This document shows, one piece after another, positions 7,914 to 17,553 of a stretch of DNA of 62,230 bases (its first letter is position 1; each line of letters begins with the position of its first letter). The notes beneath the pieces were generated by a model. The model did no database searches and was not told the origin of the DNA. It saw nothing but the letters and a program-made list of their open reading frames with translations. A program made the translations under genes and the position numbers. Origin of the DNA: Dehalococcoidia bacterium UBA1328 (GTDB lineage Bacteria > Chloroflexota > Dehalococcoidia > Lucifugimonadales > Lucifugimonadaceae); NCBI GenBank assembly GCA_002306815.1, contig DBTA01000028.1, positions 1-62,230 of the forward strand, given 5' to 3'.

Positions 7914-9278
7914 TTGGAAGCCATAAAACTTGCAATCACTGGCGGAAGAGTGATCGACCCGGCACAAGGTATCGATAGGGTAGCTGACGTCCTAATCTCG
8001 GACGGGGTAATTCAGGAGATCACCGAAGGCAGTTCTGGCGACGTTCCGTCTGGATTCGAATCGCTTGATGCTTCCGGAAAAATTGTTTCGCCGGGATTTG
8101 TAGATCTTCACACTCACTTGCGGGATCCGGGACAAGAATGGAAAGAAACTATTGTGACCGGTACTCGTGCCGCTGCTTACGGTGGTTTTACGACTGTTTG
8201 TGCGATGCCGAATACAGATCCGGTTCAAGACTCGGCTGCTGTAGTTGATGACGTAGTGCGTCGAGCGGGCGCCGATGGGGCAATTCGAGTTCTGCCAATC
8301 GGAGCAATATCGATCGGACAGAAAGGTAAACAGCTTTCGCCAATGGGCGAACTTGCCGATGCTGGTGTGATCGGATTCTCAGACGATGGCAACCCGGTTA
8401 CCGACGACAATCTGATGCGTCAGGCGCTGGCATATTCAGTCGACGTTGATTTGCCGATTATCAACCACGCTGAAGACAAGAAGCTGGTTGCTGGTGGAGT
8501 GATGAGTGCTGGGGCAGTAGCGACCAGGCTTGGACTCCCTGGAGCGCCGGTTGAAGCCGAGACGGTGATGGTCGCGAGAGATCTTCATCTCGCGGATCTG
8601 ACGGGCGCACGACTTCATGTTCCACATATTTCGACTCTTGGCTCGCTGGTTGCGCTGCGGTCAGCTAAAGAGTGCGGTGTTGATGTCACTGCCGAGGTGA
8701 CTCCCCATCACCTAACCCTCAACGACGAATGGGTTTACGGACTGAATGGAGACGTACCAGCGGTAGTTAGTGTGGAGGCGTACGACACCAATACTAAAGT
8801 GAATCCACCGCTGCGAAGTCGAGAACACAAGGAGGCAGTTGTTGAAGCGCTTAGTGAAGGTCTGATTGACATCATCGCGACAGATCACGCGCCTCACGCT
8901 GCAACCGACAAGGTATGCACTTATAACGAAGCCGCTCATGGCATAAATGTGCTCGAAACGGCGTTTGCTTCTGTGTTCGGACTCGTAGAAACCGGGAAGA
9001 TTTCGATCCAAAGGCTGATCGAATCACTCACGTCGGGTCCGGCAGCAATTCTTCGCAAGGATCTTGGGTCACTAAAGAAGGGCTTTTCGGCTGATGTGAC
9101 AATTATTGATCCGGGCGCTACTTGGATTGTTGAGCCCGAGAAGTTCGAATCGAAGAGCATGAATAGCCCTCTGGGCGGCGTCCAGCTGACGGGACGAGTT
9201 GTTACTACGATTTACCAGGGAGAGACAGTGTTCGAGTTGCCAGTTGAAGCAAGCGTGGGATCCGGAGCAGGCAAATGA
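7914..9278 (+). CDS. pyrC: dihydroorotase (class I, zinc metalloenzyme)
   Basis: Dihydroorotase cyclises carbamoyl aspartate to dihydroorotate. I favour the TTG at 7914 because AGGAAA stands just upstream and the protein then begins LEAIKLAITGGRVIDP; the frame is open back to a TTG at 7842 inside pyrB. Metal-binding motifs are DLHTHLRDPGQEW near residue 60, histidines in AEVTPHHL and in INHAED, and the catalytic aspartate in ATDHAPHA. The resulting 454 residues are typical of class I enzymes. The stop overlaps the carA start (ATGA). Confidence 0.93.
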   Translation: MEAIKLAITGGRVIDPAQGIDRVADVLISDGVIQEITEGSSGDVPSGFESLDASGKIVSPGFVDLHTHLRDPGQEWKETIVTGTRAAAYGGFTTVCAMPNTDPVQDSAAVVDDVVRRAGADGAIRVLPIGAISIGQKGKQLSPMGELADAGVIGFSDDGNPVTDDNLMRQALAYSVDVDLPIINHAEDKKLVAGGVMSAGAVATRLGLPGAPVEAETVMVARDLHLADLTGARLHVPHISTLGSLVALRSAKECGVDVTAEVTPHHLTLNDEWVYGLNGDVPAVVSVEAYDTNTKVNPPLRSREHKEAVVEALSEGLIDIIATDHAPHAATDKVCTYNEAAHGINVLETAFASVFGLVETGKISIQRLIESLTSGPAAILRKDLGSLKKGFSADVTIIDPGATWIVEPEKFESKSMNSPLGGVQLTGRVVTTIYQGETVFELPVEASVGSGAGK

Positions 9279-10480
9279 GCGAAGTTCGCGGCGATGCCTA
9301 TTTGGTGCTTGAAGATGGATCGGTCTATCCAGGCAAACGGTTGGGTGCTGCAGGCATAACGACCGGCGAGGTTGTGTTCAATACCTCGATGACCGGGTAT
9401 CAGGAGATGCTGACTGATCCGTCATACGGAGGGCAGATTCTCGTTCCGACATACCCAATGATCGGTAACTACGGCACGAGCGAAGCTGATGTTGAATCGA
9501 CTCGCATTCAGGTTAATGGGTTTGTCGTTCGGGAAGATTGCGAGGAACCGTCTCATCCTTTGTCAGAAGGAACTATCCACGACTACTTGCTTGAAAACGG
9601 TATCTCCGGGATCTCGGGTGTCGACACCAGGGCGATTACGCGCAAGCTTCGATCTGCCGGAGTAATGATGGGGATTATTACTCCCAACAAGAATGTTGAG
9701 AAGGCTCTAGAACAGCTCGAAAACTCTCCTAGATACGGCGAGTTCGATGTTGTTGGGGATGTTTCGACCGACGAGACGTATGCGTGGTTAGGTGATGCTG
9801 GGGAGCGTTCTCGAGCATTTTTCGATCTACGTGGACGTGCTCGCCAGGGTGGCATGGGTAACGATGTCGAGCGCGGTATCGGTCAGCGAGATCTGGGCGA
9901 CAACTACATGAAAGTGGTCGTGAACGATTACGGAGTTAAGCTGAATATCCTTCGTTCACTTCGGGCTCGAGGCTGCGAAGTTGTTGTTGTGTCGGATTAC
10001 GCCACGTCGGACGAAATTCTTAGCCACAACCCTGATGGCGTGATGCTTTCACCTGGTCCGGGTGACCCTGAACTACTCGATCGATCGGTTGCTACGGCAA
10101 AGAATCTGGCTGACAAGTTGCCGTTAATGGGGATTTGCCTGGGACACCAGGTGATTGCTCGGGCGTTTGGCGCATCAACGTTCAAGCTCCACTTCGGACA
10201 CCGCGGTGGTAACCAGCCGGTGAAGGATCTGGAGTCGGGTCGTGTTTACGTCACGGCCCAGAACCACGGCTATGCCGTTGATCCGATCGGATTGCCCGAC
10301 GAACTCGAAGTTAGCCACATCAATTTGAACGATCAGACGGTTGAAGGGTTGCGTCACCGCGATTTGCCGATCATGACGATCCAGTACCACTCCGAAGCGT
10401 CGCCTGGACCGCACGATAGTGAGTATTTGTTCGACCGATTTGTTGGTCTCATTCAGGCAGGCATGGGCGCGAAAGTTTAG
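9275..10480 (+). CDS. carA: carbamoyl-phosphate synthase small (glutaminase) subunit
   Basis: CarA hydrolyses glutamine and delivers ammonia to CarB. The N-terminal half has the small-subunit signatures FNTSMTGYQEMLTDPSY and the ITRKLR segment. The class I amidotransferase domain carries the nucleophile C288 in MGICLGHQ and the triad histidine and glutamate in QYHSEASPGP. The 401-residue length is slightly above the usual 360–390, because the linker after AWLGDAGERSRA includes a glycine/arginine-rich stretch (GRARQGGMGNDVERG) that looks like a short local insertion. ATGA overlap with pyrC implies coupling. Confidence 0.95.
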   Translation: MSEVRGDAYLVLEDGSVYPGKRLGAAGITTGEVVFNTSMTGYQEMLTDPSYGGQILVPTYPMIGNYGTSEADVESTRIQVNGFVVREDCEEPSHPLSEGTIHDYLLENGISGISGVDTRAITRKLRSAGVMMGIITPNKNVEKALEQLENSPRYGEFDVVGDVSTDETYAWLGDAGERSRAFFDLRGRARQGGMGNDVERGIGQRDLGDNYMKVVVNDYGVKLNILRSLRARGCEVVVVSDYATSDEILSHNPDGVMLSPGPGDPELLDRSVATAKNLADKLPLMGICLGHQVIARAFGASTFKLHFGHRGGNQPVKDLESGRVYVTAQNHGYAVDPIGLPDELEVSHINLNDQTVEGLRHRDLPIMTIQYHSEASPGPHDSEYLFDRFVGLIQAGMGAKV

Positions 10481-10488
10481 GAGATTAC

Positions 10489-10509
10489 CGGGTGGGGGCG
10501 ACCCACTCG
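10489..10509 (+). other. intercistronic hairpin between carA and carB
   Basis: CGGGTGGG (10489–10496) can pair with CCCACTCG (10502–10509), one G·U, around a five-base loop. No T-run follows, so this is more likely an mRNA-processing or stability element than a terminator. Confidence 0.4.
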
Positions 10510-10579
10510 ACACCGATCTGCCTCAACAGATGAGAAGCAGGATGAGTACGGGCGCAACGTTGCGCAGCAGGAGACTTGA

Positions 10580-13500
10580 TTGACTAACGGCGCTGTTTCG
10601 GCTGAGATGCCAAAGAAGGTACTGGTTATCGGTTCGGGACCGATCATCATTGGGCAAGCGGCAGAGTTTGATTACGCGGGAACGCAGGCGTGCCGATCTC
10701 TACGAGAAGAAGGAGTAGAGGTAGTACTCGTTAACTCGAATCCTGCGACGATCATGACCGATGAGGACATGGCAGACAGGATCTACATTGAACCTCTCAC
10801 AGTACCTGTACTCGAACGAATTATCGACCGAGAACGCCCCAATGGCGTACTTGGAACGCTTGGTGGGCAAACCGGTCTAAACCTTGTCGTTGATCTTGAG
10901 AAGTCGGGCATTCTCGAAAAGTACAACGTGAACGCCCTTGGTACTTCAGTCGCATCGGTCGAAATGGCTGAGGACCGTGAACAGTTCCGCGATTTGCTTG
11001 AGCGACTCGGTGAACCGGTGCTTCCGTCGTATGCCGTAGAGACGGTAGAGGACGCGGTTGATGCTGCCAAAAAGATTGGTTACCCCGTTGTGATTCGACC
11101 CGCTTACACGCTCGGCGGAACCGGTGGTGGAATTGCGAACAATGAGGACGAACTGCGCCAAATTTCTGCCGGTGGAATTGCGGCGAGCAAGGTTGGCCAG
11201 GTTCTTGTTGAACGATCACTACTCGGCTGGAAAGAAGTTGAGTATGAAGTGATGCGTGACGGTGAAGGTAACGTCATCACCATTTGCAACATGGAAAACC
11301 TTGATCCCATGGGAGTACACACCGGAGACTCGATTGTAGTTGCTCCAAGTCAGACTCTGAACGACAAGGACTACCAGCGTCTGCGCACCGCATCGCTAAA
11401 CATCATTTCTGGTTTGAATATCAAGGGTGGATGTAACGTACAGCTCGCTTATCGGCCTTCAACAATGGTTGCTGACCAGATTGGCGAAGGTGCGGGATAC
11501 GACGACGAAGGATCAATGTACTACGTGATCGAGGTGAATCCTCGTGTTTCGCGTTCGTCAGCGTTGGCATCGAAAGCGACCGGATACCCTATTGCGCGAG
11601 TAGCGGCGAAGATCGCGCTAGGTAAAACTCTCGATCAAATTTCCAACGCCGTGACTCAGAAAACGACGGCCGCGTTCGAACCCGCGCTCGACTACTGTGT
11701 CGTCAAGATTCCACGCTGGCCGTTCGACAAGTTCCCTACTGGCGATCGTTCGCTCGGAACCCAAATGAAAGCGACCGGTGAGGTGATGGCTATCGACAGG
11801 ACGTTCGAAGCCGCTTTGCAAAAAGCAGTTCGCTCTCTGGAAAATGGCCGAGGAACGTTGCTCTGGGAAGACCCGGATTGGGGCACTGACGGACCACCAG
11901 ATTTGTTGCCTGACGATGACCGTATTTGGAAACTGACAGCCGCAATTCGTGGCGGTCGAACAGCGGAATCGGTGACACTCGAAACTGGAGTTGATCCGTG
12001 GTTCACACGTGCGCTTCAACGCATCGTCAATATGGAGCGGACGCTGCTCGCCGATGAACTTACGCCTGACCTCATGTGGAGGGCTAAACGTCTCGGGTTC
12101 TCGGACGCGCAAATCGGCACGCTTGCCGACTATTTACCTGAGCGGATCCGGGCGATGCGCAAGAGTTGGGGACTCAAGCCGGTCTACAAAATGGTCGACA
12201 CTTGCGCAGGTGAGTTTGAAGCGGTCACACCATATTTCTACTCGAGCTATGAGCAGGAGAACGAGGCGGTGCCGACCGAGCGTGAAACGGCGATTGTTCT
12301 TGGCAGCGGTCCGATTCGAATCGGACAGGGAATTGAGTTTGACTATTGCTCGGTTCATGCCGCGTGGGCGTTGCAAAATTCAGGTGTCGAGTCTGTGATG
12401 ATCAACTCGAACCCGGAAACTGTTTCGACCGATTTCGATACGTCTGACCGGCTCTACTTTGAGCCTCTCGACGAAGAAAGCGTTCGAGACATCATCGAGA
12501 ACGAAGGTGCTGAAGGCACGAATCCAGCATCGATGGTGCAGTTTGGTGGACAGACGGCTATCAATCTGTCGCAGTCACTCGGAGTTGCCGATCTTCCGGT
12601 GCTTGGTTCGACTCCTGACGTGATTGACCTTGCATCTGAGCGAGGTCGGTTTGAAGAAGTGACCGCCCGACACGGATTGCCACAACCGCCTGGCGGCATG
12701 GCGTCAGATGTTGAAAGCGCTCTACAAGTTGCAGGGAATGTCGGGTATCCGGTACTTGTCCGACCTAGTTACGTACTTGGTGGTCGCGCGATGGAAATCA
12801 TCCAGACTCCGGCTGAATTGCTTCGTTATTTCGAAGGTGCAATGCGAGACTTCCCTGGTCAAACGATTTTGATCGATCACTACTTGACCGGGCTCGAGGT
12901 TGAGGTTGATGCTGTTTGCGACGGTGAAGATGTTTTGATCCCTGGGATCATGCAACACATTGAGCGTGCTGGCGTGCACTCAGGTGACTCAATGGCGGTT
13001 TATCCCGCACAGTCGCTGACCGAGTCAGAAGTCGAAACGATTGTCGATTACACCCGCAGGATAGGTCTCGCACTTGGTGTTGTTGGGCTTATGAACATTC
13101 AGTTCGTGGTTGCTGGTGGTGGCACATATCGTGGCTTCAACCCTGGCGGTGCGAGCAGTAAATCAGATGACCCAGAGATATACATCATTGAGGTGAATCC
13201 GCGGTCTTCTCGCACGATTCCGTTCATATCGAAAGTGACGCGAATCCCAATGGTTCGGATCGCTACGGATGTAATGCGTGGCAAGTCGATCAAAGAACAA
13301 GGTTACGAAGGCGGACTTGCACCGAAGCGTGATTTGATTGCGGTCAAGGCTCCCGTTTTCTCGATGTCCAAACTTGCCGGTGTGGATACGTTCCTGGGCC
13401 CTGAAATGAAGTCGACCGGTGAAGTCATGGGCATCGATACGACCTTCGATGGGGCAGTGACGAAGGCGTTACTTGGCTCGGGTCTCGATGTGCCTCAAGG

Positions 13501-13927
13501 TGAAGCGGTGCTGTTGAGCATTGCCGACCCTGACAAGGCTGATGCTCTCGGGTTGGTTCGAACTCTGGATGAAGCTGGTCACGATATCTTCGCGACTTCG
13601 GGTACAGCTGACATGATTCGCGCGATGGGAATTGAAGTCCACGAGGTCGAAAAACGGCTCGAAAGTGGGAGCGGAAGAACCGTCGTCGACATCATCGAGG
13701 ACGGCACTGTAAAGGCTGTCGTGAACACTGTGACTGGTGACAGATCGACAATGCAAGACGGCTTCCACATTCGACGCTCAGCAGTGATGCAGAGAATTCC
13801 GTGCTTCACTTCTATCGATACGGCTCGATGTGCGGTTGAAGCAGAAGGTTCAATAACCGGATCGGGCGCCTCAGATGGGCAGGGCTACAACATTCTGACA
13901 CTCGCCGAATATCTTGGGGACGAGTAG
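10580..13927 (+). CDS. carB: carbamoyl-phosphate synthase large subunit
   Basis: CarB makes carbamoyl phosphate from bicarbonate, ammonia and two ATP. The 1115-residue protein shows the two homologous ATP-grasp halves: the first starts VLVIGSGPIIIGQAAEFDYA, the second AIVLGSGPIRIGQGIEFDYC near residue 580. An MGS-like allosteric domain ends the protein (FATSGTADMIRAMGIEV). The start is TTG preceded by CAGGAG at a good distance. Between the halves lies a linker somewhat longer than usual. Last gene of the pyr operon; no clear terminator was seen after it. Confidence 0.96.
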   Translation: MTNGAVSAEMPKKVLVIGSGPIIIGQAAEFDYAGTQACRSLREEGVEVVLVNSNPATIMTDEDMADRIYIEPLTVPVLERIIDRERPNGVLGTLGGQTGLNLVVDLEKSGILEKYNVNALGTSVASVEMAEDREQFRDLLERLGEPVLPSYAVETVEDAVDAAKKIGYPVVIRPAYTLGGTGGGIANNEDELRQISAGGIAASKVGQVLVERSLLGWKEVEYEVMRDGEGNVITICNMENLDPMGVHTGDSIVVAPSQTLNDKDYQRLRTASLNIISGLNIKGGCNVQLAYRPSTMVADQIGEGAGYDDEGSMYYVIEVNPRVSRSSALASKATGYPIARVAAKIALGKTLDQISNAVTQKTTAAFEPALDYCVVKIPRWPFDKFPTGDRSLGTQMKATGEVMAIDRTFEAALQKAVRSLENGRGTLLWEDPDWGTDGPPDLLPDDDRIWKLTAAIRGGRTAESVTLETGVDPWFTRALQRIVNMERTLLADELTPDLMWRAKRLGFSDAQIGTLADYLPERIRAMRKSWGLKPVYKMVDTCAGEFEAVTPYFYSSYEQENEAVPTERETAIVLGSGPIRIGQGIEFDYCSVHAAWALQNSGVESVMINSNPETVSTDFDTSDRLYFEPLDEESVRDIIENEGAEGTNPASMVQFGGQTAINLSQSLGVADLPVLGSTPDVIDLASERGRFEEVTARHGLPQPPGGMASDVESALQVAGNVGYPVLVRPSYVLGGRAMEIIQTPAELLRYFEGAMRDFPGQTILIDHYLTGLEVEVDAVCDGEDVLIPGIMQHIERAGVHSGDSMAVYPAQSLTESEVETIVDYTRRIGLALGVVGLMNIQFVVAGGGTYRGFNPGGASSKSDDPEIYIIEVNPRSSRTIPFISKVTRIPMVRIATDVMRGKSIKEQGYEGGLAPKRDLIAVKAPVFSMSKLAGVDTFLGPEMKSTGEVMGIDTTFDGAVTKALLGSGLDVPQGEAVLLSIADPDKADALGLVRTLDEAGHDIFATSGTADMIRAMGIEVHEVEKRLESGSGRTVVDIIEDGTVKAVVNTVTGDRSTMQDGFHIRRSAVMQRIPCFTSIDTARCAVEAEGSITGSGASDGQGYNILTLAEYLGDE

Positions 13928-13936
13928 ACCCAACGG

Positions 13937-14945
13937 CTAGGCAGACACCAGTTTGATTCCAGTCGTTTCCTGAATGATTCGGCTAATGGTCGTGTACTGC
14001 TTAGGCGTGTCCCACGCGTAGCCGTCATGAGCGACGTTTGGGTGTTCTACGTTTCGACGTTTTACAACTAACTTGAAGAAAGCATGTGACAGTCGGAGCA
14101 CGGCGTTATAGTCGATCAGCGAGTTGTCGAGATCTTCGTGTACGCGGCTGTGTTTCATGTACCCAGCGGTCGCCTAATCAAGCACGTTCGCGCAGTTGTT
14201 CCTCTGGAACACCGATGCCTTCTGGTGGCCCATTGGTGAGAATTGACCGCGATACCGCAACATCGTATTAAGGATGCGCGAAAAGCGATTTTGCCCAGTC
14301 GAACAATCCGGAAACTTTGCCCTGTTGCATGAGGATATTGTCCGGGTGGAGATCGCCGTGTACCAGTGATGGATTTTCATGCTGCTGCGGGAAGCCGTCC
14401 GCTAACCATCCTGAGAGTTCATCGAAATAGGGAAAATTAATCGCTCTGGCGATCGCAGTTATGTCTTCCAGCAGCCGACTTGGCTTCATGTGCTCTACGT
14501 CGATTCGCGCCTGAGCGAGTCGCCGGCGCAGCTCCGATGTGTCGATCTTATGCAATCTGTATTGGAGTATTGCCATTAGTTCCGGGAATTTCTGAGCGTC
14601 GGGATCGTCCTCCATGACCAGTTGCCCCAGATTTTTACCGGGGAGGCGTTCCATTAGAAGAATTGGTCGCCCATCCAGCAGCTTTCCCTCGGAATCGATC
14701 AGCACCCGAGGTGCGAGATGCCCAGATTTGGCAGCTACGTTGTGAATCGTAGATTCGCGGATTACCCGCATCGACTCACGAGGGTGTCGGAAATGGCTCA
14801 GTACGAGTGATTGTGGAAACTCAGCTGGAGCGTTGCTGACCGCGAACTAGTACGTGTCGGTGTCGAATCCGCCTTGAAGCGGGATAAGTTCGGCATCCAC
14901 GAGTTCGTCGTTTCTGAGCTCCTGTTTATTGTTGAAGTAATGAAT
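13937..14945 (-). pseudogene. degraded aminoglycoside phosphotransferase / choline kinase-like gene
   Basis: Read leftward, the sequence gives a recognisable APH-family kinase in pieces: ELIPLQGGFDTDTY, then a TAG at 14847–14849, then FAVSNAPAEFPQSLVLSHF and an intact middle with the catalytic loop VHGDLHPDN and the metal-binding FDWAK. A TAA at 14268–14270 follows AHP where the family normally has AHPEYD, so GAA became TAA. A further TGA at 14178–14180 and a frameshift just beyond separate the final part (DYNAVLRLSHAFFKLV). With at least three stops and a shift, no working kinase can be made. Confidence 0.75.
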
Positions 14946-15024
14946 TTAGTTCTTGAACGAGCGTGTGGTTGTGCGACATCTGGTGAGGCTAGGGTGAATC
15001 TTAGGGCGCAATGCACCACATGTT

Positions 15025-15055
15025 AAACAAAATGACCCTGCGTGCAGCAGGGTCA
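15025..15055 (-). terminator. rho-independent terminator of the methyltransferase gene
   Basis: On the minus strand TGACCCTGC pairs with GCAGGGTCA around a five-base loop (15033–15055), followed by TTTTGTTT. It lies 25 bases past the stop of the leftward methyltransferase gene. Confidence 0.8.
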
Positions 15056-15079
15056 ATGTTTGGCGTTGTGATCGGGAAA

Positions 15080-15904
15080 TTAAACCTTGGCGGCGCTAAC
15101 TGACAACCAAACTCGGGGAACAGTCTTGAGATTCATTTCGTCCCAGGTCTGTGCAAGTCCCTTTTGAAGTGCTCTGCGACCAACGTCGAGCGGAACACCA
15201 GGCATAACGCCTTCGATCCAATCGGAGAACCCTGAAATGTGATGCCATCCTTCGTGAGGAACGTCAACACGATTCAGATCGTTAACGAGAACCTTGAAGC
15301 CAGCGTCCTCTACAAGGTTGATGTAATCATCGGCGTTCAACTGAACCCGCGACTGCACCTTGGCGGTCTTCTCGGGAACCATTCCATGTTCTCGCTTGAG
15401 AATTCTCAGCGATCGCATCATCCACTTGCGGAAAAAAAGGAGGCTGTCCTCCGGGTGTGACCCTTCGAAAAATGAAGTGTTGAACGCAAAAATACCGTTG
15501 GGCTGCAGCTTGTTTTTGATCTGCCCTAGCAGTTCTTTTTTGTCTGGAACGTAGTGGATCGAGTTGCAGTAAACGATCGCGTCGACCTTTTCTTTAACAG
15601 AGCCAGTCAGGTTCTGAACCTCTGAGTGAACGTAGTTGATTGCAACGTCTTTGCGATCACCGATCTCTTCGGCGGCCGCTTTTAGGGCGGTGGTAGAGTG
15701 GTCAACAGCGTAAATGGCGGTGTTTTTTGCCGACTGTAGTCTTTCCAGGATCAGCTTAGTTATGCCGCCGGTTCCGCATCCAAGATCGACAATTTTTCGT
15801 TGTTTGCCAACTTCGGCAAGATCGAGCAGTCGTTCGTTAACCTTGGTGTAGAAAGTAAGGTTGGAGAAGCTCGTGAAGGAGTATTCTTCGCTCGCTGTGA
15901 CCAA
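15080..15904 (-). CDS. class I SAM-dependent methyltransferase
   Basis: This 274-residue protein has the SAM-binding motif VDLGCGTGG at residues 39–47, the acidic second-strand residue in AVDHSTTAL, and motif IV-like VDAIVYCNSIHYVPDK, all typical of small-molecule methyltransferases (Methyltransf_11/25 type). The C-terminal half (HEGWHHISGFSDWIEGVMPG) does not point to a substrate. It is transcribed away from modA and ends at a good terminator, so it is a single-gene unit. Function beyond methyl transfer is unknown. Confidence 0.82.
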   Translation of the reverse strand: MVTASEEYSFTSFSNLTFYTKVNERLLDLAEVGKQRKIVDLGCGTGGITKLILERLQSAKNTAIYAVDHSTTALKAAAEEIGDRKDVAINYVHSEVQNLTGSVKEKVDAIVYCNSIHYVPDKKELLGQIKNKLQPNGIFAFNTSFFEGSHPEDSLLFFRKWMMRSLRILKREHGMVPEKTAKVQSRVQLNADDYINLVEDAGFKVLVNDLNRVDVPHEGWHHISGFSDWIEGVMPGVPLDVGRRALQKGLAQTWDEMNLKTVPRVWLSVSAAKV

Positions 15905-16036
15905 ATTATTGCCTCGATATTTGCTGCGATCGCAGTACTTATTCCGTTGCGATCAGGATAGATCACCCAAGACTTGGAGTCATAACCGCCAAAGTCTATC
16001 AGAGCAAATGCCAACTAATTAGGATTTACACGTAGG

Positions 16037-16861
16037 TTGTTGACTAGACAATTCTCTCAATTAATCAACGTTTTTACCGCGTTTGCTTTTGGCGTGACGA
16101 CTCTAGTTGCATGTGTCAGCGACAACGATGAAAATATTCCTTTAATTTTCGCCGCCGCGTCTCTTTCAGATGTCCTTGAGGATTCTGCCGAGTTGTATGA
16201 AAACGAGACGGAGAAACGAATCGAATTCAGCTTCGGTGGATCGCTAACACTGGCAAACCAAATTACACAGCTGGGAGCTCCAGCCGATGGCGTGTTTCTG
16301 GTAGGAGATACGGCAATTAGTCGGATTTCGGCTGCAGATATGCTAAACGGTGATGGCAACGGGGCGGTGCTTTTCAACCAGATAGCGTTGATCGGGACTA
16401 ATAACTCGCTACCGTTAGAGAGTCTGACGGATCTGGCGGGCCGTGAAGGGCGAATCGCCATTGGTAACCCCGAACTAGCGCCGGCGGGCCACTACGCGAA
16501 ACAGGCGATGATGAGTGCTGGTGTATGGAATCAACTTTCGGATCGTCTTGTGCTGACTTCGGACGTACGATCTGCGATGGCTGCTGTAACCTCGGGCAAC
16601 GTCGATTTTGCGTTCGTTTATACGAGCGATGTCACTTCGAGCCAAAATAACTCGTTCAAGCAATTGACGGTCATTGAAGATGGATACGATCAGATTTTTT
16701 ACACTTTTGCACCAATCTCTGGCGCTGCCAATCACCAAGCCGTAACTGACTTCAAATCATTTCTGTTGAGTTCGAAACAAGCTCAGGATATTTTCAACGC
16801 TGCCGGATTTCAGTGGAACGTTTTGTTAACGCGAATAACTGATACTGGCGGACATCACTGA
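16037..16861 (+). CDS. modA: molybdate ABC transporter substrate-binding lipoprotein
   Basis: This 274-residue protein captures molybdate or tungstate outside the cell. It has a signal segment ending at a lipobox-like LVAC (C26), so it is probably membrane anchored. The mature part starts IFAAASLSDVLEDSAELYE, the ModA hallmark, and later has SFGGSLTLANQI and IGNPELAPAGHYAKQAM. The start is TTG. It overlaps modB at its stop, forming a modABC operon. The oxyanion supports molybdopterin enzymes, none of which is in this window. Confidence 0.92.
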   Translation: MLTRQFSQLINVFTAFAFGVTTLVACVSDNDENIPLIFAAASLSDVLEDSAELYENETEKRIEFSFGGSLTLANQITQLGAPADGVFLVGDTAISRISAADMLNGDGNGAVLFNQIALIGTNNSLPLESLTDLAGREGRIAIGNPELAPAGHYAKQAMMSAGVWNQLSDRLVLTSDVRSAMAAVTSGNVDFAFVYTSDVTSSQNNSFKQLTVIEDGYDQIFYTFAPISGAANHQAVTDFKSFLLSSKQAQDIFNAAGFQWNVLLTRITDTGGHH

Positions 16862-17553
16862 TGAGTTCAGACGCATCCATAATCGTACTTTCGTTCCAGA
16901 TTGCTCTAGTTGCGACAGGCGTGACGTTGCCCGTTGGAATGTTGATTGCTTGGCTACTTGCGAGGAAGCAGTTTCACGGGAAGTTCGCCCTGGACGTTTT
17001 TGTTTCTCTGCCACTTGCGCTCCCACCCGTCGTAGTGGGATATGCGCTTCTATGGCTGGTTGGAACGCATTCCTGGTTCGGCAGCTTGGGTGAGTCTGTT
17101 TTCGGATCGACTCTCGCATTCACATGGATCGCTGCGGCGCTCGCGGCGGCTGTAGTTTCACTGCCGCTCGTTGTTCGGTCGTTCACCGCGGCATTGGCGG
17201 GTGTCGATCCTCGATTAGAAGTCGCAGCACGAGGTCTCGGCTCTGGTTCGTTTAGAACATTTTTTACGATCACGTTGCCGCTTGCTTATCGCGGGGTCAT
17301 TGCAGGTGCTTTACTCGGGTTTGTTCGTGCGCTTTCGGAGTTTGGTGCCACGATCGTTGTCGCCGGTAACATCCCGGGACGGACACAAACCATTCCGGCT
17401 GCAATCTTCACGAGAATTTCTGCCGGTGATTCCGATGCTGCGTGGCGACTCACCATCGTTTCGATACTGCTCGGTGTCATGGCTCTCGCAACTCACAACT
17501 GGTTGCTTAAACTTTCCTCTACTGTTTCCAGAGATAGCAGTGAGGTCGGATGA
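16861..17553 (+). CDS. modB: molybdate ABC transporter permease
   Basis: A 230-residue inner-membrane permease with several hydrophobic segments. The ModB signature EFGATIVVAGNIPGRTQT is at residues 160–177, and the EAA-like ATPase contact (EVAARGLGSGS) is at about 120–130. LPPVVVGYALLWLVG near residue 54 is also typical. It starts at the modA stop (TGATG) and overlaps modC by four bases, so the three products are translationally coupled. Confidence 0.94.
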   Translation: MSSDASIIVLSFQIALVATGVTLPVGMLIAWLLARKQFHGKFALDVFVSLPLALPPVVVGYALLWLVGTHSWFGSLGESVFGSTLAFTWIAAALAAAVVSLPLVVRSFTAALAGVDPRLEVAARGLGSGSFRTFFTITLPLAYRGVIAGALLGFVRALSEFGATIVVAGNIPGRTQTIPAAIFTRISAGDSDAAWRLTIVSILLGVMALATHNWLLKLSSTVSRDSSEVG

